Assembly (NCBI RefSeq): GCF_000418365.1 | Contig: NC_021663.1 | Span: forward strand, 2,418,001 to 2,482,000 | DNA from: Corynebacterium terpenotabidum Y-11 | GTDB lineage: Bacteria > Actinomycetota > Actinomycetes > Mycobacteriales > Mycobacteriaceae | DNA: 64,000 nt | Direction of reading: 5' to 3' | Shown here: positions 48,055-56,713 of the stretch, piece by piece | How the letters are laid out: each line of letters begins with the position of its first letter | How positions within the stretch are numbered: position 1 is the first letter of the stretch | The notes under the pieces: model-generated | Databases searched by the model: none | What the model was told of the DNA's origin: nothing | Seen by the model: the letters and a program-made list of their open reading frames with translations, nothing else | Program-made: the position numbers and the translations under genes

Positions 48055-49596
48055 TCACAGCGGACCGTTGGAGTGGAACTTGAACTGGTTGCGGTCGCGG
48101 TGCTTGGTGCGCAGGGCACGCAGGGCGGCGGCGATGGTGTCGCGGGTGTCGATGGGCTGGACGATCCCGTCGAGCTCACCCATTTCCACGGAGAAGTCCG
48201 GGTTGATGTTCTTGGCGGCGTACTCATCGGAGAGCTGCTTCGCCACGGCGATGCGGTCCTCTTCCGGGGCGGCCTTGATGTCGCGTCGGTTGAGAATCTG
48301 GACGGCACCGTCGGCGCCCATCACGGCGATCTCGGCCTTGGGCCAGGCGTAGGCGTAGTCCGCGCCGATGCCCTTGGAGCCCATGACGATGTACGCGCCG
48401 CCGTAGGCCTTGCGGGTGATGACCGTGATCATCGGGACGGTGGCGTTGCCGTAGGCGTAGATGACCTTCGCCCCACGACGGATGATGCCGGCCCGTTCCT
48501 GCTCCGCACCGGGCAGATAGCCGGGCACGTCGACCAGGGTGATGATGGGCAGGCCGAAGGCGTCGCAGCAGCGCACGAACCGGGCGGTCTTCTCGGAGGA
48601 TTCGGTGTCCAGGGTGCCGGCGTTGTGCATCGGTTGGTCGGCGACGATGCCGACGGGGCGTCCGTCGATGCAGGCGAAACCGATGACTATGGATTTCGCC
48701 CAGTGCTCCTGGACCTCGACGAACTCGCCGTGGTCGACGAGGGCCTCAATGACCTCGACGACGTCGTAGGGCATCCGCGGGTCATCGGGGATGATGTCGC
48801 CGACACCCATGGCGGACTCGATGTCCTCCGGGGACGGCTGGTAGGCGTACTGCGCCTGGTCGGCATTGCAGTTCTGCGGGAGGTAGTCCATCAGGCTACG
48901 GGCGTAGTCCAGGGCGTCCTCCTCGTCGTCGGCGAGGTAGTGAGCCACACCGGAGACGCTGTTGTGCATCTCGGCACCGCCGAGGTCATCGAGACTGATG
49001 ACCTCGCCGGTGACGGCCTTGACGACATCCGGGCCGGTGACGAACATGTGGGCGTTCTCCTTCGTCATGATGACGAAGTCGGTCATCGCCGGGGAGTACA
49101 CGGCGCCGCCGGCGCAGGGGCCCAGGATGACGGAGATCTGCGGGATGAACCCGGAGGCGCGGCAGGACGCCCGGAAGATCCGGCCGTACATCGCCAGACC
49201 GCCGACACCCTCCTGGATGCGGGCTCCGCCGGAATCAAGCAGCGCGAAGCAGGGCACACCCTGCTGGACGGCGCGCTCGATGAGGTCGGTGATCTTCTGG
49301 CCCTCGACCTTCCCGAGGGTTCCGCCACGGATCGAGAAGTCCTGGGAGTAGACGGCGACCTCACGGCCGCCGATGGTGCCGAAGCCGGTGGCCACGGCGG
49401 CGCCGAGGAAACCGGACGCCGGGTCGCCGCCGAAGAAGCGGCCGTGCTCGACGAAGGAGCCCTCGTCACAGAGGATCTCGATCCGCTCGCGGGCGGTGAG
49501 CTTGCCCTTGGCGTGCTGGAACGCCTTGGCCTTCTCGTCGGCGGCGGCCGCCAGTGCGGTGTAGTCGACGGGGGTGCGCGTGTTCGCGGTGGTCAT
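48055..49596 (-). CDS. accD: Acyl-CoA carboxylase beta subunit (carboxyltransferase)
   Basis: Transfers CO2 from carboxybiotin to acyl-CoA. 513 residues with the N-terminal crotonase-like half (GKLTARERIEILCDEGSFVE, LLDSGGARIQEGVGGLAMYG, the oxyanion site GPCAGGAVYSPA) and the C-terminal half (VDVPGYLPGAEQERAGIIRR, RKAYGGAYIVMGSKG). It is of the AccD/PccB type found in actinobacteria, for which acetyl-CoA versus propionyl-CoA specificity cannot be read by eye. Position between accBC and fas argues for acetyl-CoA carboxylation to malonyl-CoA. The stop abuts the next gene: accBC ends at 49597, one base from this start. Confidence 0.95.
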   Translation of the reverse strand: MTTANTRTPVDYTALAAAADEKAKAFQHAKGKLTARERIEILCDEGSFVEHGRFFGGDPASGFLGAAVATGFGTIGGREVAVYSQDFSIRGGTLGKVEGQKITDLIERAVQQGVPCFALLDSGGARIQEGVGGLAMYGRIFRASCRASGFIPQISVILGPCAGGAVYSPAMTDFVIMTKENAHMFVTGPDVVKAVTGEVISLDDLGGAEMHNSVSGVAHYLADDEEDALDYARSLMDYLPQNCNADQAQYAYQPSPEDIESAMGVGDIIPDDPRMPYDVVEVIEALVDHGEFVEVQEHWAKSIVIGFACIDGRPVGIVADQPMHNAGTLDTESSEKTARFVRCCDAFGLPIITLVDVPGYLPGAEQERAGIIRRGAKVIYAYGNATVPMITVITRKAYGGAYIVMGSKGIGADYAYAWPKAEIAVMGADGAVQILNRRDIKAAPEEDRIAVAKQLSDEYAAKNINPDFSVEMGELDGIVQPIDTRDTIAAALRALRTKHRDRNQFKFHSNGPL

Positions 49597-51543
49597 CTAC
49601 GCCTCCTCGGGGGTCTCGTTGGTCTCGGCGGCATCGGTGGCCGCGTCGTCCGCCACGTCGATGTGGAGCAGCGGGGTGCCGGCCGGAACGTTCTGCCCGA
49701 CCGCGACCTCGACAGAGGCCAGGACACCGGACGCCGGGGCGTGGATGTACTTCTCCATCTTCATGGCCTCCAGGACGATGACGACGTCACCCTCGTTGAC
49801 CTGGGCACCGACCTCGGCACCCATGCGCACGACGATGGCCTGCATCGGGGCGAGCAGTGCGCCGGCGGCGGTGAGACCGGCACCGGCCTCGGGGGCGGCG
49901 TCCTTCTTCTTCTGGCGGCGGGAACCACGCAGCGGCTGGACGCGACGGCGGGCGTTGCTGCCGAGCTCGCCGAGGGAATCGCCGAGGTTGCCGAGGCCGG
50001 ACTGCATCATCGAACCGAGACCCGCCAGCGACGCCAGGCCCTCGGGCAAGGTGATCTTGTGGCGGCGGCCGTCGATCTGGGCGGTGAAGGTGCGCAGTGC
50101 TTCGGCAATGGCGTGGCCGACGCCGTCGTCGGCGGAACTGCCGGCGTCGGCGTCCGCGTCACCGGTCTTCCCGAGCTTCTTCCATTCGGCGTCGGTGAGC
50201 TCCGGGAGGAAGGTCGTCTCCAGCCACCGGGTACGGACCTGCAGGTCAGCGTGCTCATTGGTGGCGTCGAAATCGGGGTGGGCGATGATGAGGTCGAGCA
50301 GCGGGGTGACCGTGGCGATGCCCGCGATCTCCAGCTCGCCGATAGCACGGCGGGCGCGCTCGATGGCCCGGGCACGGGTCGGTCCGGTGACGATGAGCTT
50401 GGCGATCATCGAGTCGAACTCCGGGGAGACGGTGTCGCCGAGGCGCACACCGGTCTCGATGCGGATGCCGTGGCCGGCGGGCCAGTTCAGCCCGGAGATC
50501 TTGCCGGCGGCCGGGGCGAGGTCCTTCGCCGGGTCTTCGGAGGTGATGCGCAGCTCGATGGAGTGACCGCGGACCTCCGGGACCTCCGGGATGGTACCGC
50601 CGCCGGCGATGATGATCTGGGCCTCAACGAGGTCGAGGCCGGTGACCTCCTCGGAGACAGTGTGCTCGACCTGGAGGCGCGGGTTGACCTCGAGGAAGTT
50701 GAGGCTGCCGTCGTCGGCGAGCATGAATTCGCAGGTACCGAGGCCGACGTAGTCCGTCTGGTCGAAGAGTGCCTTGGACCACTTCACGAGGGTCTCTTCG
50801 GCTCCGGCGGGCAGGAAGGGGGCCGGGGCTTCTTCGATGACCTTCTGGTTGCGGCGCTGGACGGAGCAGTCGCGGGTGGTGACGACGGCGAAGTTGCCGT
50901 GCGAATCACGCATGCACTGGGTCTCGATGTGCCGACCGGAGGTGATGAACTTCTCGATGAAGAACTTGCCGAGGTCACCGCCAGCCATAGCGTGGCCGGC
51001 GGCGAAGTTCTTCACGTCCTCGTCGGTGCGCATGACCTCGATGCCGCGGCCACCGCCTCCGTCGGAGCGCTTGAGGACGATGGGGAAGCCGTGCTCGGCG
51101 ATGAAGGCGTCAACCTCGGCCATGTCGGATACCGGGTCGACGGTGCCGGGCACCGGGGAGACACCGGCGGCGATGGCGACGCGGCGGGCGCTGATCTTGT
51201 CACCGAGCTGGCTGATCGTCTCGGCGGAGGGGCCGAGCCAGGTCAGGCCGGCGTCCGCGATGGCTGCGGCGGCCTCGGGGACTTCGGAGAGGAAGCCGTA
51301 ACCGGGGTGGACGGCGTCTGCACCGGATCGCTTGGCGATGTCGATGATCTTGGTGACGTCGAGGTAGGTCTCCTGGAGGGTGGTGCCCTCCAGGGCGTAG
51401 GCCTCGTCGGCCAGGATGACGGCCGGGGATTCAATGTCCTGGTCGGAGTAGACGGCGACCGAGGTCAGGCCGAGGTCACGGGCGGTCCGGACGACGCGTG
51501 CGGCGATCTCACCGCGGTTCGCCACGAGAATGCTGGACGGCAT
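49597..51543 (-). CDS. accBC: Biotin carboxylase / biotin carboxyl carrier protein (AccBC)
   Basis: The ATP-dependent biotin carboxylase alpha subunit of the acyl-CoA carboxylase. Residues 1-450 form the carboxylase (ILVANRGEIAARVVRTARDL, the glycine loop KRSDGGGGRGIEVM, EVNPRLQVEHTVSEEVTG). A Lys/Arg-rich linker lies near residue 550. The C-terminal biotinyl domain has the biotinylation site EAMKMEKYIHAP (Lys about 594). 648 residues. The start is ATG 51543 with AAAGGAG upstream; an in-frame codon further out is not used. First gene of the operon accBC-accD-fas-acpS. A 7-bp hairpin (GACGGAT/ATCCGTC, about 51565-51584) lies just upstream in the leader. Confidence 0.95.
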   Translation of the reverse strand: MPSSILVANRGEIAARVVRTARDLGLTSVAVYSDQDIESPAVILADEAYALEGTTLQETYLDVTKIIDIAKRSGADAVHPGYGFLSEVPEAAAAIADAGLTWLGPSAETISQLGDKISARRVAIAAGVSPVPGTVDPVSDMAEVDAFIAEHGFPIVLKRSDGGGGRGIEVMRTDEDVKNFAAGHAMAGGDLGKFFIEKFITSGRHIETQCMRDSHGNFAVVTTRDCSVQRRNQKVIEEAPAPFLPAGAEETLVKWSKALFDQTDYVGLGTCEFMLADDGSLNFLEVNPRLQVEHTVSEEVTGLDLVEAQIIIAGGGTIPEVPEVRGHSIELRITSEDPAKDLAPAAGKISGLNWPAGHGIRIETGVRLGDTVSPEFDSMIAKLIVTGPTRARAIERARRAIGELEIAGIATVTPLLDLIIAHPDFDATNEHADLQVRTRWLETTFLPELTDAEWKKLGKTGDADADAGSSADDGVGHAIAEALRTFTAQIDGRRHKITLPEGLASLAGLGSMMQSGLGNLGDSLGELGSNARRRVQPLRGSRRQKKKDAAPEAGAGLTAAGALLAPMQAIVVRMGAEVGAQVNEGDVVIVLEAMKMEKYIHAPASGVLASVEVAVGQNVPAGTPLLHIDVADDAATDAAETNETPEEA

Positions 51544-51849
51544 CGGGCTCCTTTCGGATTGGCTGACGGATTCGGATATCCGTCTGGTGTGTCCTGCAGT
51601 TGTTTCCTGCGCGCGGAGATCGTTCCCACGCGAACGAGGACACACGGTATTCCTGCCTCGGGTCAGGGCGAGCCGGTCCTACCTTCGACATAACAACTTC
51701 CACCCCCGTCCCCCGACCGTCGCCCGCTGTACTGCCCGTCACATTGTCCCCACGCCGATGCAGGCAGCGGAGCCTTTCCCCGCGAAACTGACATCGTCCC
51801 CGGGCTGCCCCTCCGTCACCCCCTCGCCACTATGGTCAGACCACTTCAG

Positions 51850-51865
51850 TGTGACATGTGTCACT
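51850..51865. promoter_or_regulatory. GlxR (CRP-type) binding-site candidate
   Basis: TGTGACATGTGTCACT matches TGTGA-N6-TCACA, the CRP/GlxR consensus, at nine of ten defined positions and is itself a near-perfect palindrome. GlxR is the cAMP-dependent global regulator of corynebacteria. It lies upstream of the fatty-acid operon. Confidence 0.6.
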
Positions 51866-51893
51866 GTATCGTGACAGGTTTAAAAACATAGCG

Positions 51894-51909
51894 ATGAACA
51901 TGTGTTCAT
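51894..51909. promoter_or_regulatory. 16-bp palindromic operator candidate
   Basis: ATGAACATGTGTTCAT is a 7-2-7 inverted repeat 28 bp from the GlxR-like site. The core GAACATGTGTTC fits a TetR-type operator, which is how fatty-acid regulators of this group bind, but it also fits the Gram-positive LexA box GAAC-N4-GTTC. The regulator cannot be decided by eye. Confidence 0.5.
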
Positions 51910-52057
51910 GGAGTGCCCCTCCGCCCCGACGATCAGTCGGATGCGCCACTCTTTCAGCCTTCCCACCTGGCCGAAGGTCATAGATACCCCGGAATCCGTC
52001 CCGGAAAACGGCACACGCCCACCACCCCGACCGCGGTGGGTGCGCCGGACCGACCGG

Positions 52058-52447
52058 TCAGTGGTGATCTGCCTGCCCCACCCGGAGTACCGAGGCGATC
52101 ATCGGGAACTGGAGCGCGACCCGCGCCCAACCGCCGGCCTTCAGCGCCGGGGACTTCCGATCATCCTTCTGCCAGTCCAGCGCCATCTTGACGTTCCCCG
52201 GAAGGACGCCGAGGAGGAATGCCGCAGCCGGACGCGCGGCCTTCTTCCGGGTTCCGGGGTTCGCGATCGCTGCGGCCAGCGCGAACTCCAGGACGCCGCT
52301 CCCCCACGTCCAGTATTTCGCTTCACCGGGCAGCTGCTCGGGGACGAGTGTGTCATAGAACGGCCGGACGGCGAAGTGGAGGACGCCCGCCCCGCCGAAG
52401 ACGGAGGCCCAGACGGCGGTGCGGACAGTGTCTGTGGAGGTGGTCAT
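52058..52447 (-). CDS. DoxX-like small membrane protein
   Basis: 129 residues with four hydrophobic segments (WASVFGGAGVLHFAVRPFYD, WGSGVLEFALAAAIA, AAAFLLGVLPGNVKMALDW and the C-terminal helix), the pattern of the DoxX-like family. Proteins of this group are linked to redox or thiosulfate metabolism in some bacteria, but no function can be assigned. It overlaps the HutD-like gene by 4 bp, so the two are co-translated. Confidence 0.75.
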   Translation of the reverse strand: MTTSTDTVRTAVWASVFGGAGVLHFAVRPFYDTLVPEQLPGEAKYWTWGSGVLEFALAAAIANPGTRKKAARPAAAFLLGVLPGNVKMALDWQKDDRKSPALKAGGWARVALQFPMIASVLRVGQADHH

Positions 52448-53049
52448 GCCACCCAGGTTACGACGACCAGCGATGTCCCACCAGCCAAGTCACGGAACTC
52501 CTCTCCTCCGCCGGTGTGCGGAACCACCAGGTCAAAGGTGCCGTCGAGGGCGACGGCGACGAAGATGCGTCCGGCCCTGTCAGCGCTGTCAGCGCCGTCA
52601 ATACCGTCAGTACCGCCTCCGGTGACCGGGGCTCCGGCATCGACAACCTGCACGGTGAGACGTCCAGCCGCCGAATCACCCTGCTCGACCATGAGGTTCA
52701 CCGCCCGGGTCGGGCAGGGCAGGCTAGTCAGGGAAGTTGCCGCTCCACCATCGAAGGCGAACGGGGTGAGTGCCGGAATGCGGTGCGGGATGCCGTCGAC
52801 GGTGAGCTCGATCGCGTCAAGCGGGGTGTGGATGCGGTCCATGCCCGGCAGCGGGGAAAAAGGTCCCTCTTCCTGCAGGGACGCCAGGCTGAGACGCCAG
52901 CGTCCAGTACCGACGGTCGCGTCGGTCAACTGCACACTCTCCTCGGCGGAGACAAGTTCGACGGTGGTACCCCGCCCGTTAGCCCAGGGTTGTGGAGTCA
53001 GGTCGGCAAAGCGTCGGTAGGTACGCCAGGTGTTGGTCATGGTGGTCAC
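52444..53049 (-). CDS. HutD/Ves-family cupin-like protein
   Basis: 201 residues. The family pattern is clear: TPQPWANGRGTTVELVSAEE, RWRLSLASLQEEGPFSPLPGMDR near the N terminus, followed by LPCPTRAVNLMVEQG. HutD proteins occur beside histidine-utilization genes and are thought to modulate that pathway; Ves of E. coli is cold-induced. No hut genes are in the window, so its role here is open. The C-terminal half is acidic and Gly-rich. Ends in a 4-bp overlap with the DoxX-like gene. Confidence 0.85.
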   Translation of the reverse strand: MTTMTNTWRTYRRFADLTPQPWANGRGTTVELVSAEESVQLTDATVGTGRWRLSLASLQEEGPFSPLPGMDRIHTPLDAIELTVDGIPHRIPALTPFAFDGGAATSLTSLPCPTRAVNLMVEQGDSAAGRLTVQVVDAGAPVTGGGTDGIDGADSADRAGRIFVAVALDGTFDLVVPHTGGGEEFRDLAGGTSLVVVTWVA

Positions 53050-53116
53050 CTGATCAGTGTGCCAGTCGCAGCGGCCTGACGCGGGACGGGAGCAACCAGA
53101 GTCGCCGATCCCGGCG

Positions 53117-53761
53117 TCACCGCACCGGCGTGCGCCCCTCGAAGGCCCGGGACAGCGTCAGCTCGTCGACGAACTCCAGGTCACCGCCCATCGGGATACC
53201 CGAGGCCAGGCGCGACACCGTCAGCCCCGGGAAGTCTTTGAGCAGCCGACCCAGGTAGGACGCCGTGGCCTCCCCCTCTGTGTTCGGGTCGGTGGCGATG
53301 ATCACCTCGACGATCTCCGGGGCGTCCGGCAGGGTGCCGTCGGCGTCCGGCACATCATCGACCCGCCCACCGATGCGCTGCACCAGTGCGGTGACGTTCA
53401 GCTCCTTCGGGCCCACCCCGTTGAGCGGATCGAGCGACCCGCCGAGCACGTGGTAGCGGCCCTTGTACTCTCCGGTGCGTTCGATGACCTGGATGTCCTT
53501 GGATTCCTCGACAACGCAGATCAATGTGGCGTCCCGCGAGGAATCCGCGCAGATACGGCAGACGTCCTCCGAAGAGATGTTGTGGCAGATGCGGCAGAAA
53601 TGGACGCCCTGCTGCAACCGGGTCAGCGCACCGGCGAGCCGCTCAATGTCGGTCGCCTCGGCCTGGAGAAGGTGGAAAGCGATGCGCTGGGCACTTTTCG
53701 GGCCCACCCCGGGAAGTCGGGAGAACTCGTCGATGACGTCCTGGAGTGGACCTTCGAACAA
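53117..53761 (-). CDS. recR: Recombination mediator protein RecR
   Basis: 214 residues, acts with RecO/RecF in loading RecA at gaps. It has a helix-hairpin-helix ([20 protein letters not shown]), the zinc finger [16 protein letters not shown], and a Toprim domain ([40 protein letters not shown]). Full length. It follows ybaB by 18 bp in the conserved dnaX-ybaB-recR order. Confidence 0.98.
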   Translation of the reverse strand: MFEGPLQDVIDEFSRLPGVGPKSAQRIAFHLLQAEATDIERLAGALTRLQQGVHFCRICHNISSEDVCRICADSSRDATLICVVEESKDIQVIERTGEYKGRYHVLGGSLDPLNGVGPKELNVTALVQRIGGRVDDVPDADGTLPDAPEIVEVIIATDPNTEGEATASYLGRLLKDFPGLTVSRLASGIPMGGDLEFVDELTLSRAFEGRTPVR

Positions 53762-53779
53762 CTCAGTGGCTCCTGACGC

Positions 53780-54094
53780 CTAGAAACCGAAGCCGCCGAG
53801 GCTCTGCGACACCGGCCCCATCTTCTCCTGCGACAGCTTCTGGAGGTTGTCGTTCGCGGCCTGGAAAGCGCCGATGACGAGGTCCTGCAGGGTCTCCACA
53901 TCGTCCGGGTCGACGATCTGCGGATCGATGGAGACGGCCTTGACCTCACCGGCACCGGTGATGGTGACGGTGACGAGTCCGTTGCCGGCGGTCCCCTCGA
54001 CGGTGGAGGCGACGATCTCGGCCTGTGCCGCCTGGAGCTTCTGCTGCATCTGCTGGGCCTGGGCCATGATCTGGTTCATGTCGGGCTGGGGCAC
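53780..54094 (-). CDS. ybaB: YbaB/EbfC nucleoid-associated protein
   Basis: 104 residues, a small dimeric DNA-binding protein. MNQIMAQAQQMQQKLQAAQAE, VTVTITGAGEVKAVSIDPQI and the C-terminal Gly-rich end are typical. I choose GTG 54094 (VPQPDMNQIM) because GAAAGGA lies 7 bp before it; the internal ATG five codons on is an alternative. It sits between dnaX and recR as in most bacteria. Confidence 0.95.
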   Translation of the reverse strand: MPQPDMNQIMAQAQQMQQKLQAAQAEIVASTVEGTAGNGLVTVTITGAGEVKAVSIDPQIVDPDDVETLQDLVIGAFQAANDNLQKLSQEKMGPVSQSLGGFGF

Positions 54095-54172
54095 TGGAGG
54101 GTCCTTTCGGGACGGTAGCTGATCGTGGGTCGGGTCGTGGGACGGCGTTGCCGGGGACAAGTCTACCGAGGG

Positions 54173-56689
54173 TCACCGGGTTCGCTCGGCACCGAGGTTC
54201 TTCTCCAGCAGTTCACCGGCGATCTCCAGGGCGGAGCGATGGTCGAGGGTGCGGGCGTCCGGGTCGTCGAGCTGGGCGAGCGCCTCTTCCGCTTCGGCGG
54301 CGCGGACCGCCGCCTCGTCCGGGTAGCCCTGGGTCGGGTCCGGGGGGAACTCGGGGCCGACGTCCCAGGGTTCACCCGGTTCGTCCGGCAGCGGGACGCC
54401 GTGGAAGCCGTTGTCGGCGGCTGCGGCGGCACCGGCCCGCCGGTGGTTGTTGCGGGCCACCCGCGCGCGCCAGCCGGTGACCGGTTGATCGTCCGTCGAA
54501 GCGGAGTCGCGGGGCGCCGGGGCCGATGGTGGCTCGGGCTCGGGGGCAGGCTCGGGGGCAGGCTCCCGCTCAGGCTGCGGTGACGGTACTGGTTCAGGCT
54601 CGGGGGCCGGCGGCTGTTCCTGCTCCGAGGGTTCGGGGCGGGCCGCCTCAGCTTTTCCCGGCGACTCCAGCGACTCCAGCGACTCCGGCAGCGACGGTGC
54701 CGCTCCGACCACCGCGTGCACCGTCACCGGAGCACCCATGACCTGTGACGATGCCGAGGAATAGGCGCGGGCGTGCGCGGGATCGTTAATGAAATTCGCC
54801 AGCGCACCGGTGTGGTGGTGCAGGACCACGGACGCGGTGCCGTCCGGGCCGGGGTCACCGAGGGTCGGCGTGGCGTCCCGGGCTGCGATCCAGGCGCTGA
54901 GGTCGATGCCTCGCAACGCCTCGAGAATCTCATCCCAGCGCGATACCGGGTCCGGGGCAGGTTGTGCCGCTGGGGCGGACGCCACCGGTTCCGGAGTCGG
55001 CCCGGGCTCGGGCTTCGCGGCCGGCTCAGACACCGGAGTCGGTTCAGACACCGCGGCCGGCTCCGGTGCAGGTGCCGGTTCTCGTGCCGGCGCACTGACC
55101 TGCTCCGTGTCGCGACGCCGGTTGCGCCGCATGATCGCCCGGGCGCGTTCCGCCTCGGTCATTCCGTCGTCCTCGGGGGCCGGGGCGACGTCGGCGACAG
55201 CCTCCGGCACTGAGGTCGCGGTGGGAGCAGACTCAGGCTCGGGCACTGGTTCGGGTACCGGCTCGGGTACGGGCTCGGTCTCGGGCGCAGGAGCAGACAC
55301 CGGCGCGGGAACCTCGGGCTCTGCCACTGGTGTCGGAGCCGACGACTCCGTCGGCACCTCCACCGGAGTCGCCGCCGGAGTCGCCGCCGGAGTCTCCTTC
55401 GGAGCCTCTGCCGGACGCTGCGACTTCCGCACGTACCGTGTCGATCCGGCGGCCGACGGGGCGTCTGTCCCGGCACCGGAATCCGCCGCAACACCCCTCG
55501 GAACACCGGCCGCACCACCGTTCCCCGGGGTGACCTGGCCCGATTCCAGGGCCTCGATCCGCTGGGCCAGAGCCTCCACCGTCATCCCCGCCGCCGGCAG
55601 GGCCATCCGGGCACAGAGGATCTCCAGCAGCAGACGTGGCGACGTCGCCCCGCGCATCTGCATCAGACCCTCATTGACCAGCGCAGCACACCGGGTCAGC
55701 GTCGCCGAACCCAGCTCACCGGCCTGCCGGGTCATCACATCGCGCTGATCGACCGGGGCGTCGACCAGGCCGGTATCGAATGCCTCAGGGACCGACTGGA
55801 CCACCAAGAGGTCCCGGAACCGGTCGAGCAGGTCGGTGGTGAACCGGCGAGGATCGTGGCCGGCGTCGATCACATCGCTGACCACTGAGAACAACTCCGC
55901 CTGGTCGGCGGCGGAGAGCGCGTCCACCGCCCGGTCGATCAGCGCCGAATCGGTCACCCCCAGCAGCGCGACCGCGCGAGAGTAGGTCACGCCCTCCGGC
56001 CCTGCCCCGGCGAGCAGCTGGTCCATCACCGACAACGAATCACGGGGGGAGCCACCACCGGCGCGGATGACCAGCGGATAGACGGCGTCCTCCACGACCA
56101 CGCCCTCTTCGGTGCAGATCCGTTCCAGCAGACCACGCATCGCTGGCGGAGTCAGCAGACGGAAGGGGTAATTGTGCGTCCGCGACCGGATGGTCTGCAG
56201 CAGCTTCTCCGGCTCCGTCGTGGCGAAGATGAAGATGAGGTGCTCCGGCGGTTCCTCCACGATCTTCAGCAGAGCATTGAACCCGGCCGAGGAAATCATG
56301 TGCGCCTCGTCGATGATGAAGACGCGGTAGCGGGACTCCGCCGGGGCGTAGAACGCCCGGTCACGCAGTTCACGCATATCGTCGACGCCGTTGTGCGTGG
56401 CGGCGTCCAGCTCCGTGACATCAAGGGTGCCGGGGCCACCGGGGGCGAGTGCGACACAGGAATCACAGACGCCGCAGGGCGTCGACGTCGGCCCCTCGAC
56501 GCAGTTCAACGACCGGGCGAGGATGCGTGCCGAGGACGTCTTACCGCAGCCCCGCGGTCCCGAGAACAGGTACGCGTGGTTGATCCTCCCGCTGTCCAAC
56601 GAGGTGCACAGCGGTTCGGTCACATGTTCCTGCCCGACGACCTCGGCGAATGTCGCCGGTCGGTACTTCCTGTAGAGAGCCACGGGCAC
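54173..56689 (-). CDS. dnaX: DNA polymerase III subunits gamma and tau
   Basis: 838 residues, the clamp-loader ATPase. The AAA+ module has Walker A GPRGCGKTSSARIL (residues 44-57), a zinc module with four cysteines (LNCVEG to CGVCDSC), Walker B VFIIDEAHMIS (about 124) and the arginine finger in LLQTIRSRTHNYPF. A clamp-loader collar follows to about residue 375. The long tail (about 380-830) is low-complexity, rich in Pro, Glu, Ala and Val, with repeated PEP/VPE units, and replaces the usual tau domains IV-V in composition. No programmed frameshift site was identified. First gene of the dnaX-ybaB-recR group. Confidence 0.97.
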   Translation of the reverse strand: MPVALYRKYRPATFAEVVGQEHVTEPLCTSLDSGRINHAYLFSGPRGCGKTSSARILARSLNCVEGPTSTPCGVCDSCVALAPGGPGTLDVTELDAATHNGVDDMRELRDRAFYAPAESRYRVFIIDEAHMISSAGFNALLKIVEEPPEHLIFIFATTEPEKLLQTIRSRTHNYPFRLLTPPAMRGLLERICTEEGVVVEDAVYPLVIRAGGGSPRDSLSVMDQLLAGAGPEGVTYSRAVALLGVTDSALIDRAVDALSAADQAELFSVVSDVIDAGHDPRRFTTDLLDRFRDLLVVQSVPEAFDTGLVDAPVDQRDVMTRQAGELGSATLTRCAALVNEGLMQMRGATSPRLLLEILCARMALPAAGMTVEALAQRIEALESGQVTPGNGGAAGVPRGVAADSGAGTDAPSAAGSTRYVRKSQRPAEAPKETPAATPAATPVEVPTESSAPTPVAEPEVPAPVSAPAPETEPVPEPVPEPVPEPESAPTATSVPEAVADVAPAPEDDGMTEAERARAIMRRNRRRDTEQVSAPAREPAPAPEPAAVSEPTPVSEPAAKPEPGPTPEPVASAPAAQPAPDPVSRWDEILEALRGIDLSAWIAARDATPTLGDPGPDGTASVVLHHHTGALANFINDPAHARAYSSASSQVMGAPVTVHAVVGAAPSLPESLESLESPGKAEAARPEPSEQEQPPAPEPEPVPSPQPEREPAPEPAPEPEPPSAPAPRDSASTDDQPVTGWRARVARNNHRRAGAAAAADNGFHGVPLPDEPGEPWDVGPEFPPDPTQGYPDEAAVRAAEAEEALAQLDDPDARTLDHRSALEIAGELLEKNLGAERTR

Positions 56690-56713
56690 CAGAGTACAAG
56701 GACGCCCGGACAG

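Larger units (their letters stand above)
51544..52057 (-). promoter_or_regulatory. Regulatory region of the accBC-accD-fas-acpS operon
   Basis: A 514-bp stretch without a convincing gene between the DoxX-like gene and accBC. It contains a GlxR/CRP-like site (51850-51865), a 16-bp palindrome (51894-51909) and a small hairpin near the accBC ribosome site. The distance of about 300 bp from these sites to accBC implies either a long leader RNA or a promoter between. No clear -35/-10 pair was identified. Confidence 0.5.

Noticed and set aside
38783..48352. Very long plus-strand open frame (over 3,100 codons) opposite fas
   Set aside because: It mirrors the fas gene in a high-GC genome, where antisense frames stay open because stop codons are rare. 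Its translation is low-complexity Gly/Val/Asp/Arg with no domain, while the minus strand encodes every FAS-I motif.
48073..51693. 1,206-codon plus-strand frame opposite accD and accBC
   Set aside because: Antisense shadow of two well-conserved carboxylase genes.
51509..51742. 77-codon minus-strand frame overlapping the accBC start
   Set aside because: No ribosome site, unusual composition, and overlap with a well-supported start in another frame.
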